Shown here one piece after another: positions 28,226-38,257 of a stretch of DNA of 64,000 bases. Within the stretch, counting starts at the first letter, position 1. Each line of letters opens with the position of its first letter. The notes below the pieces were generated by a model that saw nothing but the letters and a program-made list of their open reading frames with translations, had not been told where the DNA came from and made no database searches. A program made the translations under genes and the position numbers. Origin of the DNA: Marivirga atlantica (lineage in GTDB: Bacteria; Bacteroidota; Bacteroidia; Cytophagales; Cyclobacteriaceae); the NCBI RefSeq assembly GCF_016734805.1, contig NZ_JAERQG010000001.1:1364001-1428000 (forward strand), written 5' to 3'.

Positions 28226-29416
28226 CTAATTATGGTTGTGAAGATAACGAATATTACCTTCTAGGTCAATAGAAATATTCGATTCGGGAAAGTCCGATTC
28301 TGTTAATTCCTTAATTCTAAGGGCTGCTGCATGTGAACCATCGATCACGGGGATGCCTGCGCCCTTTTGTTTGGCAGAAATAATTTTACCCGAAATGAAT
28401 TTTCCCTTATTGTCAATATTAATTTTCGCTATAGGCGCTAAACCTTTTACCCCTCTTAAATTAAAACGACCGTAAGTTGCAAAATTGCCTAAGCTATAGG
28501 CTATAAATCTGTTTTTATAAACTTCTACCGCTCTTGCCACATGAGGTCCATGCCCGAAAATTACATCCGCTCCTGCATCTATTAAAGCATGTGAAAACTC
28601 ATATACGTTTCCTCTGTTTTCTCCGTAGAAAAACTCTCTTTCTCTGGTCAGGTGTTCGTATTTACTACCTTCAGCACCACCATGAAACGAAATAATTATA
28701 ATATCCGATAAACTGTCCAAATGTTTTACGATATCTACTGCTGCTTCTAGGTCGTTAATGCTTTGTGTGCCAGTGTTGGGTGAGAAAGCAGCAAAGCCGT
28801 AAGTAACTCTATCCTTTTCAAAAATGGTAAAAGGTTGTGCTAATTGGCCTGCATGGTGAATGCCTAAACTATCCAGCGTTCTCATAGTGTTTTTTCTTCC
28901 TTCATCTCCAAAGTCACCAGCGTGGTTATTTGCCAGACTCATGAAATCTATTCCAGCTTCAACGTAATGTTGTGCCAAATACTCAGGGCTTCGGAAAATA
29001 TAACACACATCAGGATTTGAACAGTATTTTTGCTTTCCTCCTTCATTTAGAATTACTCCTTCCTGATTTCCGAATGTTAAGTCGGCATCACGTAAAGTGG
29101 CAGCGACTTCAGCAAGCATATACTTACCAGAATCAGGTGGGAGGTAGCCTTCATTAGGGAAATTTGTTCCTATCATGATATCTCCCACACCAATAAGTGT
29201 AATAGTGTCTTTTAAGGGAGAAACAGTGAGCACAATGCTGTCTTGAGCTTTTGGTTCAGCAACTTCCACTAACTTAATTGTATCTTTTGAAACTAAGGCA
29301 CTATCAACTTGGCTCAACTCAGACTTGTCATCTTTTTTGCTAGATGATGGCTGAACAGTTTTACAGGACTGAAAAACTATTGCAAATAAGGAAGTGTATA
29401 AAAGTAGTTTCTTCAT
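28226..29416 (-). CDS. CapA-family lipoprotein (PGA synthesis protein-like)
   Basis: A 396-residue lipoprotein with signal and lipobox (FQSC at about 18), a Ser/Lys-rich linker, and a CapA-type calcineurin-like metallophosphatase domain (about 72-330). Metal-binding motifs visible are GVGDIMIG, FGNQEG, SLANNHAGDFG, SFHGGAEG, GHGPHVARAVE and YSLGNF. The founding member CapA takes part in poly-gamma-glutamate capsule formation, but most bacterial homologues have no proven role and no capB/capC genes are here. Likely first gene of the capA-merR-dprA unit. Confidence 0.9.
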   Translation of the reverse strand: MKKLLLYTSLFAIVFQSCKTVQPSSSKKDDKSELSQVDSALVSKDTIKLVEVAEPKAQDSIVLTVSPLKDTITLIGVGDIMIGTNFPNEGYLPPDSGKYMLAEVAATLRDADLTFGNQEGVILNEGGKQKYCSNPDVCYIFRSPEYLAQHYVEAGIDFMSLANNHAGDFGDEGRKNTMRTLDSLGIHHAGQLAQPFTIFEKDRVTYGFAAFSPNTGTQSINDLEAAVDIVKHLDSLSDIIIISFHGGAEGSKYEHLTREREFFYGENRGNVYEFSHALIDAGADVIFGHGPHVARAVEVYKNRFIAYSLGNFATYGRFNLRGVKGLAPIAKINIDNKGKFISGKIISAKQKGAGIPVIDGSHAAALRIKELTESDFPESNISIDLEGNIRYLHNHN

Positions 29417-29427
29417 AAATAATCATA

Positions 29428-29458
29428 AAAAAAGCAGCCTGCAAGACTGCTTTTTTAT
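29428..29458 (-). terminator. Terminator after the M23 peptidase gene
   Basis: AAAAAAGCAG / CTGCTTTTTT stem with a nine-base loop and T tracts on both sides, between the M23 gene and the CapA-like gene on the same strand. Confidence 0.85.
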
Positions 29459-29474
29459 CAAAAGTCTTTTACTA

Positions 29475-30452
29475 TTATCCTAATGACTGATTCTTGATTT
29501 CAGATAACTCTAATAGTTTTTCATATTCTCCATCAGTAACATCCTGATAGAAATAGTGAATAGGATTGATAGGTTTTCCTTTATGGTGAATTTCATAATG
29601 CAAGTGAGGAGCAGTGGATGAACCTGTATTACCAACAAAGCCTATACAATCACCTCTTTTTACTTTATCTCCTTTCTTGACATTAAACGAAGACATATGA
29701 GCATACTTAGTAACAAAACCATAGCCATGGTCTATTACTACAAGCTTACCAAAGCCACCGTAAGTATTTGAAATTCTAACTACTTCCCCATCACCAGTTG
29801 CATATATTGGAGTTCCTCTTGGAGCAGAGAAATCACAACCTTCATGCATTCTGACAACTTTTAGGATAGGATGCATACGCATACCATAACCAGAAGCTAG
29901 TCTTTTCAACTCTTTATTAGGAATAGGCTGAATAGCTGGCATGGCAGCAAGCATTTTTTCTTTGTCTCTTGCCATTTCCAAGATCTCATCATAAGATTTG
30001 GTCTGAATATACATTTGCTTCTTAACCTTATCTATATCTGTCATCATATCCATAATAAGCTTTTCCCTTTCAAGCTCACTTTCAATGATGTTCTTATATC
30101 TTTCAGCACCACCAACTCCTGCTTGTCTTATGCTTGAAGGAATAGGCTCAGTACCCATGATGTTACGATATACTTCATCGTCTCTTTCCTGAAGGGCACC
30201 CAAAACACTCTGCATGTTTTGAACCTCTTTCTCCATCATATTGTAATAAAACTGTAACTCTTTATTTTCCTTTTTAAGACGTGCTTCTTTTGGAGAGTCA
30301 AAATATGCGTTGTAGGTAATAATTATACCAACTGCTAGTATTAAAGAAACTGATAGGAAACCTAGTAAATTCAAAAGGATATCCCATTTTGATACTTTTA
30401 CTCGTTCATACCTACAAGTTTCGGTATCATAGTAATATTTAATTCTCGCCAT
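29475..30452 (-). CDS. M23-family peptidoglycan metallopeptidase
   Basis: A 325-residue inner-membrane-anchored protein: cytoplasmic N-terminus, a single transmembrane segment (about 25-50), a coiled-coil region (about 55-165), then a LytM/M23 domain (about 190-300). Zinc site motifs are MHEGCDFSA (H and D) and HLHYEIH. The glycine-rich GYGMRMHPI start of the domain is intact, so it is probably an active endopeptidase acting on peptidoglycan cross-bridges in growth or division, and not merely an EnvC-like regulator. It is divergent from alaS. Confidence 0.94.
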   Translation of the reverse strand: MARIKYYYDTETCRYERVKVSKWDILLNLLGFLSVSLILAVGIIITYNAYFDSPKEARLKKENKELQFYYNMMEKEVQNMQSVLGALQERDDEVYRNIMGTEPIPSSIRQAGVGGAERYKNIIESELEREKLIMDMMTDIDKVKKQMYIQTKSYDEILEMARDKEKMLAAMPAIQPIPNKELKRLASGYGMRMHPILKVVRMHEGCDFSAPRGTPIYATGDGEVVRISNTYGGFGKLVVIDHGYGFVTKYAHMSSFNVKKGDKVKRGDCIGFVGNTGSSTAPHLHYEIHHKGKPINPIHYFYQDVTDGEYEKLLELSEIKNQSLG

Positions 30453-30620
30453 CCTGTTTTAGACTCGTTAAAACTTTCTAATTTTGTAACCGGATATTCA
30501 AAGGCACAAAATTGCATAAAGGTTCAGTTAAAATCAAATTTTTTATTAGAACCCAACTGATATCCACAAATATAAAGAAATATTTTTAAAGTAAAACATT
30601 AAATAGAAATACTTTACTAC

Positions 30621-33254
30621 ATGACTGCCAGCGAGATACGTAAAAAGTTCCTAGAATTTTTTGAAAATAAAAATCATAAAATTGTTCCTTCTGCTCCTAT
30701 GGTTTTGAAGAACGATCCTACTTTGATGTTTACCAATGCAGGAATGAATCAGTTCAAAGACTACTTTTTAGGTAATCAGGAAGCTGCAAGTTCAAGAGTA
30801 ACGGATACACAGAAATGTTTGCGTGTTTCTGGAAAGCATAATGATTTGGAAGAGGTAGGGCATGATACCTATCACCATACTATGTTTGAAATGCTCGGGA
30901 ACTGGTCGTTTGGCGATTATTTCAAAAAGGAAGCCATTGAATGGTCGTGGGAGCTATTAACAGAGGTTTATAAGTTACCAGAAGATCGTTTGTATGTAAC
31001 AGTTTTTGAAGGCGATAAGGGTGATAACCTTCCTTTTGATCAGGAAGCTTTTGACTTATGGAAAGCTCATGTAGATGAAAGTAAAATTCTTAACGGAGAT
31101 AAAAAAGATAATTTTTGGGAGATGGGGGAGACAGGTCCTTGTGGCCCGTGTTCCGAAATTCATATCGATTTAAGAAGTGAGGATGAAATTGCAAAAGTAC
31201 CAGGAGCAGATTTAGTGAATCAGGATCATCCTTTGGTTATTGAAATTTGGAACCTTGTTTTCATGCAGTTTAACAGGATGGCTGACGGCAAACTTGTTAG
31301 TCTTCCTGCTCAGCATGTTGATACAGGCATGGGTTTTGAGCGACTATGTATGGCCATTCAGGGTAAAACCTCAAACTATGATACTGATGTTTTCACTCCT
31401 TTATTAGCTAAAGTAGCAGAAATTTCTGGAAAGAAATATGGAACAACTACTAAGGAAGATATAGCTTTCAGAGTTATTGTTGACCATATTCGAGCAATTG
31501 CTTTAGCCATTAGTGACGGACAACTGCCTTCTAACAACAAAGCTGGTTACGTAATAAGAAGGATTTTAAGAAGAGCCATCAGATATGGATATACTTTCCT
31601 CGATTTAAAGGAGCCTTTCCTTCATAAGTTGGTTGAGACATTGGCGAATCAGTTCGAGAATGTATTCCCAGAGCTTAAAGCTCAGCAGGCACTAGTTGAA
31701 AAAGTGATTAGTGAGGAAGAGCAAACTTTCTTGAGAACTTTAGATAAAGGCTTGAAGCGTATTGAAGTGATCAAAGCTGATTTAGCCGAGGAGAATAAGA
31801 ATCAAATTCCTGGTGAAGTAGCTTTTGAGTTGTTCGACACCTATGGCTTCCCGGTTGATTTAACCATGTTGATTGCCAAAGAAAATGGTTTGGAGCTAGA
31901 TGAAAAAGGCTTTGAAGAAGCTATGGCTGAACAGAAAAACAGGTCTAAATCTGCTGGAAAGCTTGAGGCTGGTGATTGGCATGTAGTAAAGGAGAGTCAG
32001 GATGTTGAGTTTGTCGGCTATGACAAATTAAGTGCTGAAGCTCAATTATTAAGATACAGAATTGTAAAAAACAAGAATAAAGAGCAGTATCAAATTGTAT
32101 TAAACAAAACACCCTTTTATGCTGAAAGTGGAGGACAGATAGGAGATACTGGTACATTAGATTTCGAGGGTGAAAAAATTAATGTGCTCGATACCAAAAA
32201 GGAAAATGACCTCATCGTTCACTTTGTTAATAAATTACCTGAGCATAAAGAGGTAAAGGTTACTGCTGAGGTAGATGCCGAAAGAAGAAGAAAAATAATA
32301 TATAACCATTCTGCTACACACCTTTTACATGCTGCCTTAAGGCAAGTGCTTGGTGACCACGTTCAGCAGAAAGGATCACTGGTGTCGGATAAGTTGCTTC
32401 GCTTTGATTTCTCTCATTTCTCAAAAATGACTGATGAAGAGCTACAGAAAGTAGAGCAGATTGTTAATCAAAAGATTAGAGAAAACATCCAGAAAGGAGA
32501 GGAGAGAAATATTCCGATTGAAGAAGCAAAAGCTAAAGGTGCTATGGCACTATTTGGGGAGAAATATGGTGATTCAGTAAGGGTGATCACTTTTGATCCT
32601 AAGTTCTCAGTTGAGCTTTGTGGTGGTGTACATGTTCCTGCTACAGGTAATATTGGGCAGTTTAAAATTACCACAGAAACTTCAGTTGCCGCTGGTATAA
32701 GAAGAATAGAAGCTATTACTGGAGATACTGCTGAAGCCTATTTAAATAGCCAGGAGGATTTAGTGAAGCAGATTGCTGATTTACTGAAAAATCCGAAGGA
32801 CGTTAAACAGGCTGTTTCTCAATTAATCAATGAAAAAGCTGAGCTACAAAAGGCATTAGATAAAGAACATCAGAAAAAATCTGGTGCACTTAAGGAAGAG
32901 CTGATTAAAAAAGCTACAGAACAAAATGGAGTTTCTGTGATCATAGATCAAATAGAGCTGCCAAATGCTGATTCGCTTAAAAAGCTTTCTTTTGAACTAA
33001 AAAATGAGTTAGAGGCACTTTTTGCTGTATTGGCATGCAATATTGAAGGCAAACCTCAGATTTCTGTTGTAATTTCAGAGTCTATTGTTGAAAGTAAAGG
33101 GTTAAATGCTGGTCAGATTATTCGTGACCTTGCCAAACATATTCAAGGTGGCGGTGGCGGACAGCCTTTCTTTGCGACAGCTGGAGGTAAAAATGTGGAA
33201 GGACTTCCGCAAGTTGTTGAAAGTGCGAAGGAATTAGCCAGCACTAAATTATAA
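30621..33254 (+). CDS. alaS: Alanyl-tRNA synthetase
   Basis: Class II synthetase of 877 residues, a full-length AlaS. The catalytic domain starts with SAPMVLKNDPTLMFTNAGM; the motif-2 region has TYHHTMFEMLGNWSFGDYF. The editing domain carries the zinc-binding HSATHLLH and CGGVHVPATG motifs, and the C-terminal C-Ala domain has GGGGGQPFFATAGG. The enzyme charges tRNA-Ala and clears mischarged serine or glycine. It is followed after 5 bp by gatB, probably in the same transcript. Confidence 0.99.
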   Translation: MTASEIRKKFLEFFENKNHKIVPSAPMVLKNDPTLMFTNAGMNQFKDYFLGNQEAASSRVTDTQKCLRVSGKHNDLEEVGHDTYHHTMFEMLGNWSFGDYFKKEAIEWSWELLTEVYKLPEDRLYVTVFEGDKGDNLPFDQEAFDLWKAHVDESKILNGDKKDNFWEMGETGPCGPCSEIHIDLRSEDEIAKVPGADLVNQDHPLVIEIWNLVFMQFNRMADGKLVSLPAQHVDTGMGFERLCMAIQGKTSNYDTDVFTPLLAKVAEISGKKYGTTTKEDIAFRVIVDHIRAIALAISDGQLPSNNKAGYVIRRILRRAIRYGYTFLDLKEPFLHKLVETLANQFENVFPELKAQQALVEKVISEEEQTFLRTLDKGLKRIEVIKADLAEENKNQIPGEVAFELFDTYGFPVDLTMLIAKENGLELDEKGFEEAMAEQKNRSKSAGKLEAGDWHVVKESQDVEFVGYDKLSAEAQLLRYRIVKNKNKEQYQIVLNKTPFYAESGGQIGDTGTLDFEGEKINVLDTKKENDLIVHFVNKLPEHKEVKVTAEVDAERRRKIIYNHSATHLLHAALRQVLGDHVQQKGSLVSDKLLRFDFSHFSKMTDEELQKVEQIVNQKIRENIQKGEERNIPIEEAKAKGAMALFGEKYGDSVRVITFDPKFSVELCGGVHVPATGNIGQFKITTETSVAAGIRRIEAITGDTAEAYLNSQEDLVKQIADLLKNPKDVKQAVSQLINEKAELQKALDKEHQKKSGALKEELIKKATEQNGVSVIIDQIELPNADSLKKLSFELKNELEALFAVLACNIEGKPQISVVISESIVESKGLNAGQIIRDLAKHIQGGGGGQPFFATAGGKNVEGLPQVVESAKELASTKL

Positions 33255-33259
33255 TAAGC

Positions 33260-34720
33260 ATGTTAGAACAGTCGGTACGAGATAAATATACAGCCATAAT
33301 AGGTCTGGAAGTGCATGCTCAGTTAATGACTGAGAGCAAGATGTTCTGTGCTGATTCTAATAAGTTTGGAGCTGAGCCTAATACTAATATCAGCACAATC
33401 TCTCTGGGACATCCTGGTGTACTACCAAAAGCCAACAAGAAAGCATTTGATTATGCTATCATGATGGGCTTAGCATGTGAATGTGAAATAACCAAAGAAA
33501 ACATCTTTGCACGCAAAAATTACTTTTATCCAGATTTACCAAAGGGTTATCAGGTAACACAAGACAAGGCACCTATTTGCGTAGGAGGTAAAGTATGGGT
33601 GAAACCTGAAGGTGCAGAAAAAGAGCATACTGTTCAGCTAAACCGCATTCATTTAGAAGAGGATGCTGGTAAATCTATGCATTTGGCAGGTGAAACAGAA
33701 ACGCTTGTTGATTACAATAGGGCAGGGGTTCCTCTAATTGAGATTGTTACCGAACCTGTGCTGAAGTCTTCAGCGGAAGCGGCAGCATTTCTTACCGAAA
33801 TTAGGAAGTTGGTGCGTTATCTTAACATATGCGATGGCAATATGGAAGAAGGCTCATTAAGATGCGATGCTAATATTTCAGTCATGCTAAATGGAGCAGA
33901 AAAGCTTGGCAATAAGGTGGAGGTTAAGAACATGAACTCCATTAGAAATGTGAAGAGAGCCGTTGATCATGAAATAGAAAGACAGATTGAAGAACTTGAG
34001 AAAGGTAGTACCATAATATCTGAAACTAGAGATTTTGATGCTGATAGTGGCACTACTTCTAGTTTGAGGACTAAAGAAGATTTAAACGATTACAGATATT
34101 TCCCTGAACCGGATCTTTCACCCATTATTGTAGACGATGCATGGATTTCTGAAATTAAGGAACTTATGCCTGCTTTGCCTAGAGAGCTTAAGCAGAAATT
34201 TATGGAGCAATATGAGCTACCGGAGTATGATGCTCAGATATTGACTGATAATAAAGAAACTGCCTTTTATTTTGAAGCGCTTTGCAAAGGTGTAAGTAAT
34301 TGTAAAGTTGCTTCCAATTGGCTGATGGGTACTGTAAAGTCTTATTTGAATGATGTAGGAATTACGATAGAAGCGTTTTCTATTTCACCTCAAAGGCTAG
34401 CAGAGCTCATAAATTTAGTAGAACAAAATAAGGTAAGTAACTCAGCTGCTGCACAAAAGATTTTCCCAATTATGCTGAAAGAGCCAAATAAAGGAGCTTT
34501 AAGTATAGCCGAAGAGCAAAACCTTATACAAGATAGCTCGTCTGATAGCATTCAGCCAATTGTTGAAGAGGTCTTAAATGATATGTCGGACAAGGTAAAA
34601 GCTTATAAATCAGGTAAAAAAGGACTGATTGGGCTGTTTATGGGAGAGGTTATGAAAAGGAGTAAGGGTAAGGCTGACCCTCAAGTGGCTCAAAAATTAT
34701 TAAAAGAAGTATTAGATTAA
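33260..34720 (+). CDS. gatB: Aspartyl/glutamyl-tRNA amidotransferase subunit B
   Basis: The 486-residue GatB subunit binds misacylated Glu-tRNA-Gln or Asp-tRNA-Asn and, with GatA and GatC, amidates it. Family motifs include IGLEVHAQLMTESKMFC, LGHPGVLP, KNYFYPDLPKGYQVTQ and RCDANIS, with a C-terminal YqeY-like helical tail. Length is normal. gatA and gatC are not nearby, as is usual in Bacteroidota. It is 5 bp downstream of alaS and 12 bp upstream of the TlpA-like gene. Confidence 0.98.
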   Translation: MLEQSVRDKYTAIIGLEVHAQLMTESKMFCADSNKFGAEPNTNISTISLGHPGVLPKANKKAFDYAIMMGLACECEITKENIFARKNYFYPDLPKGYQVTQDKAPICVGGKVWVKPEGAEKEHTVQLNRIHLEEDAGKSMHLAGETETLVDYNRAGVPLIEIVTEPVLKSSAEAAAFLTEIRKLVRYLNICDGNMEEGSLRCDANISVMLNGAEKLGNKVEVKNMNSIRNVKRAVDHEIERQIEELEKGSTIISETRDFDADSGTTSSLRTKEDLNDYRYFPEPDLSPIIVDDAWISEIKELMPALPRELKQKFMEQYELPEYDAQILTDNKETAFYFEALCKGVSNCKVASNWLMGTVKSYLNDVGITIEAFSISPQRLAELINLVEQNKVSNSAAAQKIFPIMLKEPNKGALSIAEEQNLIQDSSSDSIQPIVEEVLNDMSDKVKAYKSGKKGLIGLFMGEVMKRSKGKADPQVAQKLLKEVLD

Positions 34721-34732
34721 AATCAACATAAA

Positions 34733-35842
34733 ATGAAGAAAATAGCTTTAGGCTTAATTGCTGTAATATTTTTCGCGGCTTGTGAAAGCAAAGATGGAAA
34801 CCAGGTAACCGTAAGTGGTACAATAGAGAACCCGCCAGAAGAAGGAATGATGACGATTTCCCTTTTAGAGCAAGGCAAGTTATCCTTAAAAGATACCATT
34901 GTACTAAATGAGGATAATACGTTTGAATACACCATGCCGGCAGGAGCGCCAGAGTTCTACATCTTAAATATGTTCAATACTCAAAGGGCTACTTTAATTC
35001 TTAGTGAAGAGGATGTAGAGGTAATTGCAGATGGATCTGAAAGAAATGGTAAACTAGAAATTACGGGTTCCGAAGATATCAAGCATCTAGAAGCTATTCG
35101 CAATATGACTGAAGAACAGAATGAGGAAGTTAGAGAAATTAATGCTCAATTTCTTGCGGCAAGAAAAGCTGATGATCAGGAAAAGATGAAGAATATTCAG
35201 GATGATTTCATGATCATTCAGGAGAAGCGTAAAGAAAATATTAAGGCTAAAGTTGAGGAAATGTTGCCTTCTATTGCTGTTATTCAGGCCATGAATTTCT
35301 TCAATCCTAATGAAGATTTTGAGTTCATGCAAAAGGTAAGTGCAAGTCTTGAAGAGGCACATCCTAACTCGAGTATCGTACAGTTTTATGCCAAGCAGAT
35401 TGACGATCTGTCAAAAGTATCAATAGGTGTGGTAGCACCTGACTTTTCTATGCCAACTCCAGAAGGAGATACCGTTAGTCTTTCTGACTACAGAGGAGGC
35501 TATGTTTTGGTTGATTTCTGGGCAGCTTGGTGTAAGCCTTGTAGAGCAGAAAACCCAAATGTTGTAGCAGCATACAATAAATATAAAGATCAGGGATTTG
35601 AAATTTTAGGCGTTTCACTGGATAAGAAAAGAGAAGATTGGTTAAAAGCTATTGAACAGGATGGACTTGAATGGACTCAAGTGTCAGACCTTAAATATTG
35701 GCAAACCCCTGTTGTTCAGGAATACAAAATTTCAGGCATTCCTTTTTCACTATTAATAGGTCCGGAAGGTAAAATTGTAGCTAAGAATTTAAGAGGGGAT
35801 GAACTTCATCAAAAATTAGAGGAGATTTACTCTGGCTCTTAA
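34733..35842 (+). CDS. TlpA-family thioredoxin-like lipoprotein with DUF4369 domain
   Basis: A 369-residue lipoprotein (lipobox FAAC at about 15). An N-terminal DUF4369 domain (about 22-120) precedes a helical Glu/Lys-rich middle and a C-terminal AhpC/TSA-type thioredoxin domain (about 232-369). The redox motif is WCKPC in FWAAWCKPCRAENP, and the cis-Pro lies in SGIPFSLLIGP. These proteins act as periplasmic thiol-disulfide oxidoreductases, often in cytochrome c maturation. It ends at a strong terminator, likely closing the alaS-gatB transcript. Confidence 0.94.
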   Translation: MKKIALGLIAVIFFAACESKDGNQVTVSGTIENPPEEGMMTISLLEQGKLSLKDTIVLNEDNTFEYTMPAGAPEFYILNMFNTQRATLILSEEDVEVIADGSERNGKLEITGSEDIKHLEAIRNMTEEQNEEVREINAQFLAARKADDQEKMKNIQDDFMIIQEKRKENIKAKVEEMLPSIAVIQAMNFFNPNEDFEFMQKVSASLEEAHPNSSIVQFYAKQIDDLSKVSIGVVAPDFSMPTPEGDTVSLSDYRGGYVLVDFWAAWCKPCRAENPNVVAAYNKYKDQGFEILGVSLDKKREDWLKAIEQDGLEWTQVSDLKYWQTPVVQEYKISGIPFSLLIGPEGKIVAKNLRGDELHQKLEEIYSGS

Positions 35843-35867
35843 TCATTTTAGAGTTTATCATATTAAT

Positions 35868-35895
35868 AAAGGCTGGTGTAAACCAGCCTTTTTTT
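35868..35895. terminator. Terminator between TlpA-like and 2TM genes
   Basis: AAAGGCTGGT / ACCAGCCTTT arms with a four-base loop and seven Ts. It can serve both convergent units. Confidence 0.93.
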
Positions 35896-35897
35896 GT

Positions 35898-36173
35898 TTA
35901 GCGTCTTTCTCTATTCTTCAATTTCTCATATTCTTTTTCAGTTACATCCACACCGTCATTTACATAAACCTGAATGTAATTTGTTACAATGCCAATGCCC
36001 CAACCTAGCGTAACAAAGGCTGCCCAGGGAAAACCATCATAATAAGGTGCAGTTGTAAAATACCAGACAAGCCAAATGAATATGTTAACAAGAATATAGG
36101 TTGTCAGATGCTTTTTAAAGCCGACTCTTGCTTCAGCTTTTTTCCATAATTTATCATCTTTTTCATTTTCCAT
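35898..36173 (-). CDS. 2TM-domain small membrane protein
   Basis: A 91-residue protein of the 2TM-domain type: AEARVGFKKHLTTYILVNIFIWLVWYF forms the first helix (key residues A-x-x-R-V-x-F), followed by WAAFVTLGWGIGI as the second, then a charged cytoplasmic tail. The domain often occurs with LytTR regulators and histidine kinases in Bacteroidota; its function is unknown. It is the last gene of the TPR-TonB receptor run, 7 bp downstream of the receptor. Confidence 0.86.
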   Translation of the reverse strand: MENEKDDKLWKKAEARVGFKKHLTTYILVNIFIWLVWYFTTAPYYDGFPWAAFVTLGWGIGIVTNYIQVYVNDGVDVTEKEYEKLKNRERR

Positions 36174-36180
36174 AGTTCAG

Positions 36181-38247
36181 TTATTTAGGTTCGAAGATTT
36201 GATTAAGTACTACACCAAAGTAAATTCCTCTTCTTGATAGATAGTTTTTACTGTAGTAATTATAGTTAAAATTGTATTCTAAATCTCGGGTATTTTTAAA
36301 GTCAAGTGCATTATTCAGACTGAAAAACCATACGCTGCTTAATCTGTCTCCTAATTGCATTAATTTAGAAATTGAAACGGAGATGTTTCTGTATGGTCTG
36401 AAATGACTACTACCATTTTCATAAATTGGGCTGTAAACATCTAATTGCTCACTGTAAGTTGAGGATGTAATCATCTGATATCGCTGGCCTTTAAAGAATT
36501 GAAGGATCGCACTGAATGACCAACTAGGTAGAAACTTCCAATCAATTGTACTTCGTGAAAACCAGTCAAAACTGTTATCATTATCTAACAAACTGAGGTT
36601 CTGGTTGACTTGCAGTTTTCTACTGAATCTAAAATTAACACTCGTTTCAGAGCCTATTACGTTTTTATGATCAAAGGCATTTCTGTAAAAGCTTTGGGTA
36701 AAGGCTAACTTGCGTGCATCATATTCAATATCGATTGATTGCTGAAATGAAGTTATAAATTCATCAGCTTCAGTTTCTTCGGCTATTCTATTCTGATAAT
36801 ATTTACCAGCTGCTAGCTTTAACTTAAGTTTTTTGTTGAGCTGCTGCGAAAACTGCAATTGATAGGAAATCTCATTTTGAGCATTTTTAAGCATGCCAAC
36901 CCTTACACCACCGCCTAAAGCAGTATTACCGAAACTATGTCTATGGTAGCCATACACTTCATGAATATTACTTGAAGCAGTATAGCTTAATTCATCACTA
37001 GGGTTTTCAGGGCTTAAAGCAAAGTCATACAGTGGGTACTGCCCATCAAAGTGGTTCTCTCTTCCCCAATAGGAGTAGCCAATTTTTGAGATATGAGATG
37101 TTCCTTCTTGTATTACATGACCAGCTAGGTAAGGAGATAAGTTTTCATCATCATAATCCAGGTTACCAAACTCAAAATTATTTTGGTTATAGCTGTTTCC
37201 AGCTATTAGTGAAAAGGTGAAATCACTTAAATCATAGACCCATTTCAAAGTACTAATACTTCTTACTGAAGACTGTACGAACTCTCCTTTGTAACTCGGA
37301 TGATTAAAGGCAAAATTGTAACTATCCATCAAGCCATACTGAAAGAATTTGAAAGAGCCAAAGGCACTATGCTTCACCAGCAGTACGCCCAAATCATTTG
37401 ATCTGAAACTATTGATGTCCTCTAAACCTCTTGGGTTGGTAAACTGTAGCAGTTCATTGAACTGAAAGTTGGTAAATACGCCTACATGAGAATCATTATT
37501 AAGTTGGTTTCTAAAAGAGTAACCAAGATTGGCCAAAGATAAGCTCAAGCTATGTTGTTGATACTTGGGAAACCGATCAGCCATTTCCAGAATAATAGCA
37601 CCTGAGGTAGATTGACCATATTCTAAAGGAGGATTACCCGGGAAGATGGTTACATCTCGTAAAAAATCAGTATTGAAAATACTCAAAGTCCCTGTATTAT
37701 TAAGTTGAGTATATTTCACAGGATTTTTTAAGGGCACTCCATTTATAAAATATGCCGTTTGATTGGCAGTAGCTCCTCTAAATGAAACAGCAGCATTCTC
37801 ATCTTTTGTGGTGGAAGAAGCCGTGGTATTGACTGCCACTAGTGGATCAGCCTTTGATGCAGGATTCAGATAAATATCAAGAGGCTTTAATTTCTCCATG
37901 GCGAAAACTTCCGCACCCATAGGTACAGCCTTAACTGATACTTCCCTAAGTACGCGCTGTTCTCTTGTCAACTGAATATTTAATGCATCCATTTCTTTTG
38001 GTATATAAAGCCTTTCCTGATACCCTATGTATTTAATCAGGAGCGTATCGGTTTCTTGAAATTTAATTAGTATGAATTTACCGGTTTCATCTGTTACAGC
38101 ACTATGATCAATATTATTGAGGTTGATGATATGAGCACCAATAAGTGGTTCATTTTCACTATTAGTCACTAGGCCTGTAACAGATTCTTGTGCAACTGCT
38201 ACCATTGCACAAAAAATGAAACCGGTTAAGAATATGAGCTTTCTCAT
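36181..38247 (-). CDS. TonB-dependent outer-membrane receptor with carboxypeptidase-like domain
   Basis: A 688-residue receptor: signal peptide about 1-19, an N-terminal carboxypeptidase regulatory-like (CarboxypepD_reg) domain (about 22-105), a plug domain (about 120-225, with AVSFRGATANQTAYFINGVP, core residues RGATANQ) and a beta-barrel ending in an aromatic-rich strand. No SusD gene is adjacent, so this is not a classic glycan Sus pair; the substrate is unknown. The barrel is short compared with SusC proteins. It follows the TPR gene by 10 bp and shares its upstream palindrome. Confidence 0.9.
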   Translation of the reverse strand: MRKLIFLTGFIFCAMVAVAQESVTGLVTNSENEPLIGAHIINLNNIDHSAVTDETGKFILIKFQETDTLLIKYIGYQERLYIPKEMDALNIQLTREQRVLREVSVKAVPMGAEVFAMEKLKPLDIYLNPASKADPLVAVNTTASSTTKDENAAVSFRGATANQTAYFINGVPLKNPVKYTQLNNTGTLSIFNTDFLRDVTIFPGNPPLEYGQSTSGAIILEMADRFPKYQQHSLSLSLANLGYSFRNQLNNDSHVGVFTNFQFNELLQFTNPRGLEDINSFRSNDLGVLLVKHSAFGSFKFFQYGLMDSYNFAFNHPSYKGEFVQSSVRSISTLKWVYDLSDFTFSLIAGNSYNQNNFEFGNLDYDDENLSPYLAGHVIQEGTSHISKIGYSYWGRENHFDGQYPLYDFALSPENPSDELSYTASSNIHEVYGYHRHSFGNTALGGGVRVGMLKNAQNEISYQLQFSQQLNKKLKLKLAAGKYYQNRIAEETEADEFITSFQQSIDIEYDARKLAFTQSFYRNAFDHKNVIGSETSVNFRFSRKLQVNQNLSLLDNDNSFDWFSRSTIDWKFLPSWSFSAILQFFKGQRYQMITSSTYSEQLDVYSPIYENGSSHFRPYRNISVSISKLMQLGDRLSSVWFFSLNNALDFKNTRDLEYNFNYNYYSKNYLSRRGIYFGVVLNQIFEPK

Positions 38248-38257
38248 AGCTAAAGAA